Assembly (NCBI GenBank): GCA_026874595.1
Contig: CM049311.1
Coordinates: forward strand, 62,068,453 to 62,132,452
Length of the DNA: 64,000 nt
Source: Sipunculus nudus
Taxonomy: Eukaryota; Annelida; Sipuncula; Golfingiida; Sipunculidae
Reading direction: 5' to 3'
In this document: positions 60,560 to 64,000 of the stretch, piece by piece
Position numbering within the stretch: the stretch's first letter is position 1
How the letters are laid out: each line of letters starts with the position of its first letter
Notes under the pieces: model-generated
The model's input: the letters and a program-made list of their open reading frames with translations, nothing else
What the model was told of the DNA's origin: nothing
Databases searched by the model: none
Position numbers and translations under genes: made by a program

Positions 60560-63500
60560 CAACTGCATAGCACTAGCCATTTAATGATATCTGTAAACTT
60601 ACCACGTGAAGTCACTCATGAAATCATATTTACGTATATTTGGACCTATTATTTAGCATTTGACTTAATACTTCAAATGCATAATGCAGATGCGAATTCA
60701 AAAACCGGAACTAATTAACTGATATACGCATATAAAAATACCGGTACTAATTAACTGACAGACACATGTACAAATACCAATTTTCAGGAAAACGTATTTG
60801 ACCCAAACCTGGTTCTCGGATGGACTAGGGGTTCAAAGACTCGATAGTTATTTGATGATCATGCAAAACACAGGACAAATAGTCCAATGTACATGTTGAA
60901 TAACAACACATGACACCAAATTGATACATCTGAAGTCTGTTCCTCGGAAAGTTTAAAAATGGCTTAAACCATGCATGGTCGTGACTTTTCCCAAGGTTCC
61001 CTGATCTTTTTTTCTGGATATAACTTAAGTTGAGCTATGTGGCGGCAGATAGCGCTGCATGTCAATTTCGTCCCTTGGACTCAGACGTGGATCTTCGATG
61101 GTGTGGCATGTAAGATTCTTGTAATGCGATCTGTATTGGTTACTTTGTTTAAGACAACGCTTACTTTTAACATATTACACAAACGGGTCTAACTGAGAAT
61201 ATGTATGAATAGAACTGTTAAGAAATACTTTTGAGCCGAGTGGATTCGACTTGCCTCATCTTTATACTACAATGATCAACCATCCCCAAACCGGCCGTGA
61301 TCATGTAAATGTACGGGAAATAATATTAGTAATTTTGAGTCTTTTCCAACAGAATTTCTCTGTTTGCGGAAAGAGCATAACATCAGGCAACAGATAAATA
61401 TGATTTCCTATAAAAAAAAATCTGGTTGATAATTTGACATCTTGTGAAATGTTTATTATATTAACCTTTTTCCAGTAAACATGTTTATTTTTCAAATAAT
61501 ACTTTACTGGCATTACAGTTGATGATGAAGAAAAAATATAATTTTATTGGACCTGTTAACTCCATGTGGGTGTATACAAATTCACATATACGTCCTTAGA
61601 GAATCAACACATTGTTCACTTGCTTATTGGTCGCCTACGCTATTGCATGTGAGTGATGATTGACGTAGGAGAATGTGATCCATTGCATTCGGCCAGGGCA
61701 ATACTCATTCAATATATAGATGGTCTCTGCAGTGACATTAATTAGTGCAATCTGGTGACTTGGGCAGGTTTGGGATCGTAAGCTGCATCCTCTTTTGAGC
61801 CCGTTGCAGATTTGACATTTGTGATTAAGTTCAGCATTGTCCTACAAGATACTGGCCCAAATGATTAAGGCAAACTGAGGATCGAGTGAGGGAGCCAATC
61901 AGGGCATGATACACGGATCCGTGTTACATGAGTCCACTTTTCAGTTAACCAACCATAACAAGTTGTCCTCTCAAGACATATTTGGAAAATTTCTTAAAAC
62001 GGTATTTCAGCTGCTTTCATTATTATTAATGATTATTATTTCTTATTACTCTAGGTCATTCATTATGACTATTTGTTTGGATAATTTTATATCCGTCATT
62101 ACATAATTAAAAATCCAAAGCCAAAACTAAAAGTACCTTTATTTCTATGTGAACGGTTCATGAAAATATTTCTACTTCCACATTTATCTTTGCGAATGTA
62201 AAAGATGTGGATAAAGGTGTAGATGAGTAATGATATTCATGACTATCATACAAATCAGCTTTATGCCTGGCACAAATTGTTATTTTAATGAGTGTTTGAT
62301 TCCAAGCCGTAATAAAAATTCAACAAAAATCAAGGTCAAGCTAAAGGCCTAATGCCAAAGATGATTCTATCCAAGATCAAAGTTTCTGATCATCAGCTCA
62401 TTATGACTTTGTGCTAAATATGATGATGCAATGTTATTCTGAAAGCAGAGTTGCAACATTCTTTATAACATTTCATGACAGGAATACTTGTTTTACTGTG
62501 GCACATTATCTCTAATATAGAAAAAGCAAGGCGAAGTATTAATTCAATAAAGCTGGACACAAAGAAAGGCGTTATACTTTCAACGTGTTTCAAATCATGT
62601 TTCTAACTTGTTCCCATAGAATATAAATTCCTGTGGCCTATGTTCTTTCATTAGGAATCAATTAACATTTGATTAGATGTTTAACTAGAAATTTCTTGGT
62701 CTGGTAGATATGATTTGTCCCCTGCCAATTTTTTTTTTTCAGTATTTCTCATACACTAGTAAATTATAGCACAATTCTGTATTCACGTGACTCGCTCTCT
62801 GTATGCTTATTGTTTGCTGGAATCTTATAATCGGCAGGCATATGATTCTATTGTACCTTTTTATGTCTGTTACACTTTTGATATTAATCAAATTTAAATA
62901 TCAGTTTACCCTCAAATCCGATTATTTTCAAGCAACATCATTTAAGATGTATATCATCAAAAACTCTCACTGGGTTAACGCTCGGCTACTGGGCTTCTAC
63001 TTAGTATCTTCATCACCAGGACCATGCATAAAACAGACTGAACCGTTGACACGAAACTTTGTCGAGTCCTGGGCATGAAATATTAAAAAAAAAACACTGA
63101 AAATTGTTGCATAAAGCGCATTACGGATCTAGTGGAAATGTTTTGCATTGGAAGAGGTGTGCGCTTTAATGGGTGCTCTCTTGTTCAAGGATTTAAACAT
63201 CTGTTGCATCTTCTACGACTTGTACTCTATTGAACCACTTTTGCTATTTAATTTATACAATATATATAAGAAGATAAATAATGTGTCTTCGACACTGTAT
63301 CATGAAAGAGGGATATACCCATATTTACTATACATTTTATTGAATTTACATATACCTAGCTGCAGTAAAATATTATCTAAAACTTATCAATGGAATTGTA
63401 TGTTATCTTCAAGTTATAGAAATCAAAAGATTACGTATAAGTATTTTCTGAATCGGTCCTGAATTAAAAAAAGACGAGTCTAAAAACATAGCAGGAACAG

Positions 63501-63800
63501 TTTTCGTTAATTACCAAATTAGCTCCCACATTAACTACCCAAAAAAATAAACGTACCCCATTCATATCGATCGGACCCTTCATTCTCTTCAAGGATATCT
63601 TCCTGTGCCTAACCGTGCCAAACTTATACGATTTACCAAAATGGCCCTCACTTTTTACACTGGCATCAGGCAGATTCCTAAACTAGAGCTAGACCAATAC
63701 GATCATTTTCATACCAATTATACTTTTTATACATTTTTGTGCCACTTTCTTTCTGAAGATGGCCGTTTTCAAAGGTCTCCTACAGCACTAACAGGCCACC
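60560..63800. other. intergenic sequence
   Basis: AT-rich non-coding sequence. Short frames up to about 104 codons occur without motifs or splice support. Nothing else recognised. Confidence 0.4.
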
Positions 63801-63822
63801 TACTGTAGACGGTATCTTAAGC

Positions 63823-64000
63823 CCCGTTCCCACTTTCACGAATTTGACGCCGTATTGTCACGTTGTTGAAATCGTAACGATTCGTAGCCGATCGGCCTGT
63901 CGAGTGAAAAATATCCATTACGAGGACTATGTTGCACGAGAGGAGTAGTATGTCAATACAACATGCTACGACAGTGACACGATGCCAGCACGATGTGACA
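63823..64000. repeat. possible DNA-transposon end cut by the window edge
   Basis: The GC-richer string AGCCCCGTTCCCACTTTCAC with following short CACG/CGTG and ACGA/TCGT inversions resembles MITE termini. The other end would be outside the window, so this cannot be tested here. Confidence 0.25.

Overview
The window is eukaryotic, AT-rich nuclear DNA: spliced genes with GT-AG introns, long introns, many (TA)n and other microsatellites, and a dense load of short non-autonomous transposable elements. The animal families present (TMEM9, an animal-type GMC oxidoreductase) and repeats whose 3' ends carry an ACGGAC microsatellite plus an AGCTCAG...CTGAGCTAAAA hairpin suggest a lophotrochozoan, most likely a bivalve mollusc. 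That assignment is inference from repeat style and gene structure; no species can be named.

Two protein genes can be read with confidence, both on the minus strand. (1) TMEM9, 5' part only: coding exons at 15297-15220, 10922-10816 and 7632-7533 give the signal peptide and the Cys-rich lumenal domain. The transmembrane and cytoplasmic exons are not found here and should lie left of position 1. (2) A complete nine-exon GMC-family FAD oxidoreductase (glucose/choline dehydrogenase-like), start codon at 55465 and stop at 40888, which splices into a 631-residue protein with all family signatures and an N-terminal membrane anchor.

Layout: 1-7.5 kb is the TMEM9 downstream intron, filled with repeats: ~160-bp tandem units, a TIR-bounded minisatellite element, and a 280-bp tandem array in a Helentron/pearl-like element. 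7.5-15.3 kb holds the TMEM9 exons and introns, including a hAT MITE with a perfect 8-bp target duplication and a tandem array rich in TGACCTTTGACC motifs. 17.1-21.3 kb is a transposon cluster: a 2.4-kb element with ~150-bp terminal inverted repeats and a perfect 9-bp target duplication, then three copies of a second family, each with its own perfect 9-bp duplication. 21.3-40.5 kb is mostly intergenic with microsatellites, a dead hAT transposase fragment, a possible CRE+TATA promoter at 32.9 kb, a 34-bp minisatellite and a 71-bp perfect palindrome. 40.6-55.5 kb is the GMC gene. 55.5-64 kb is intergenic with fold-back repeats and TACG-palindrome repeats.

The two genes show no functional link. 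The most unusual content is the mobile-element architecture, chiefly the 17.1-21.3 kb cluster, where target duplications allow the insertion history to be reconstructed.
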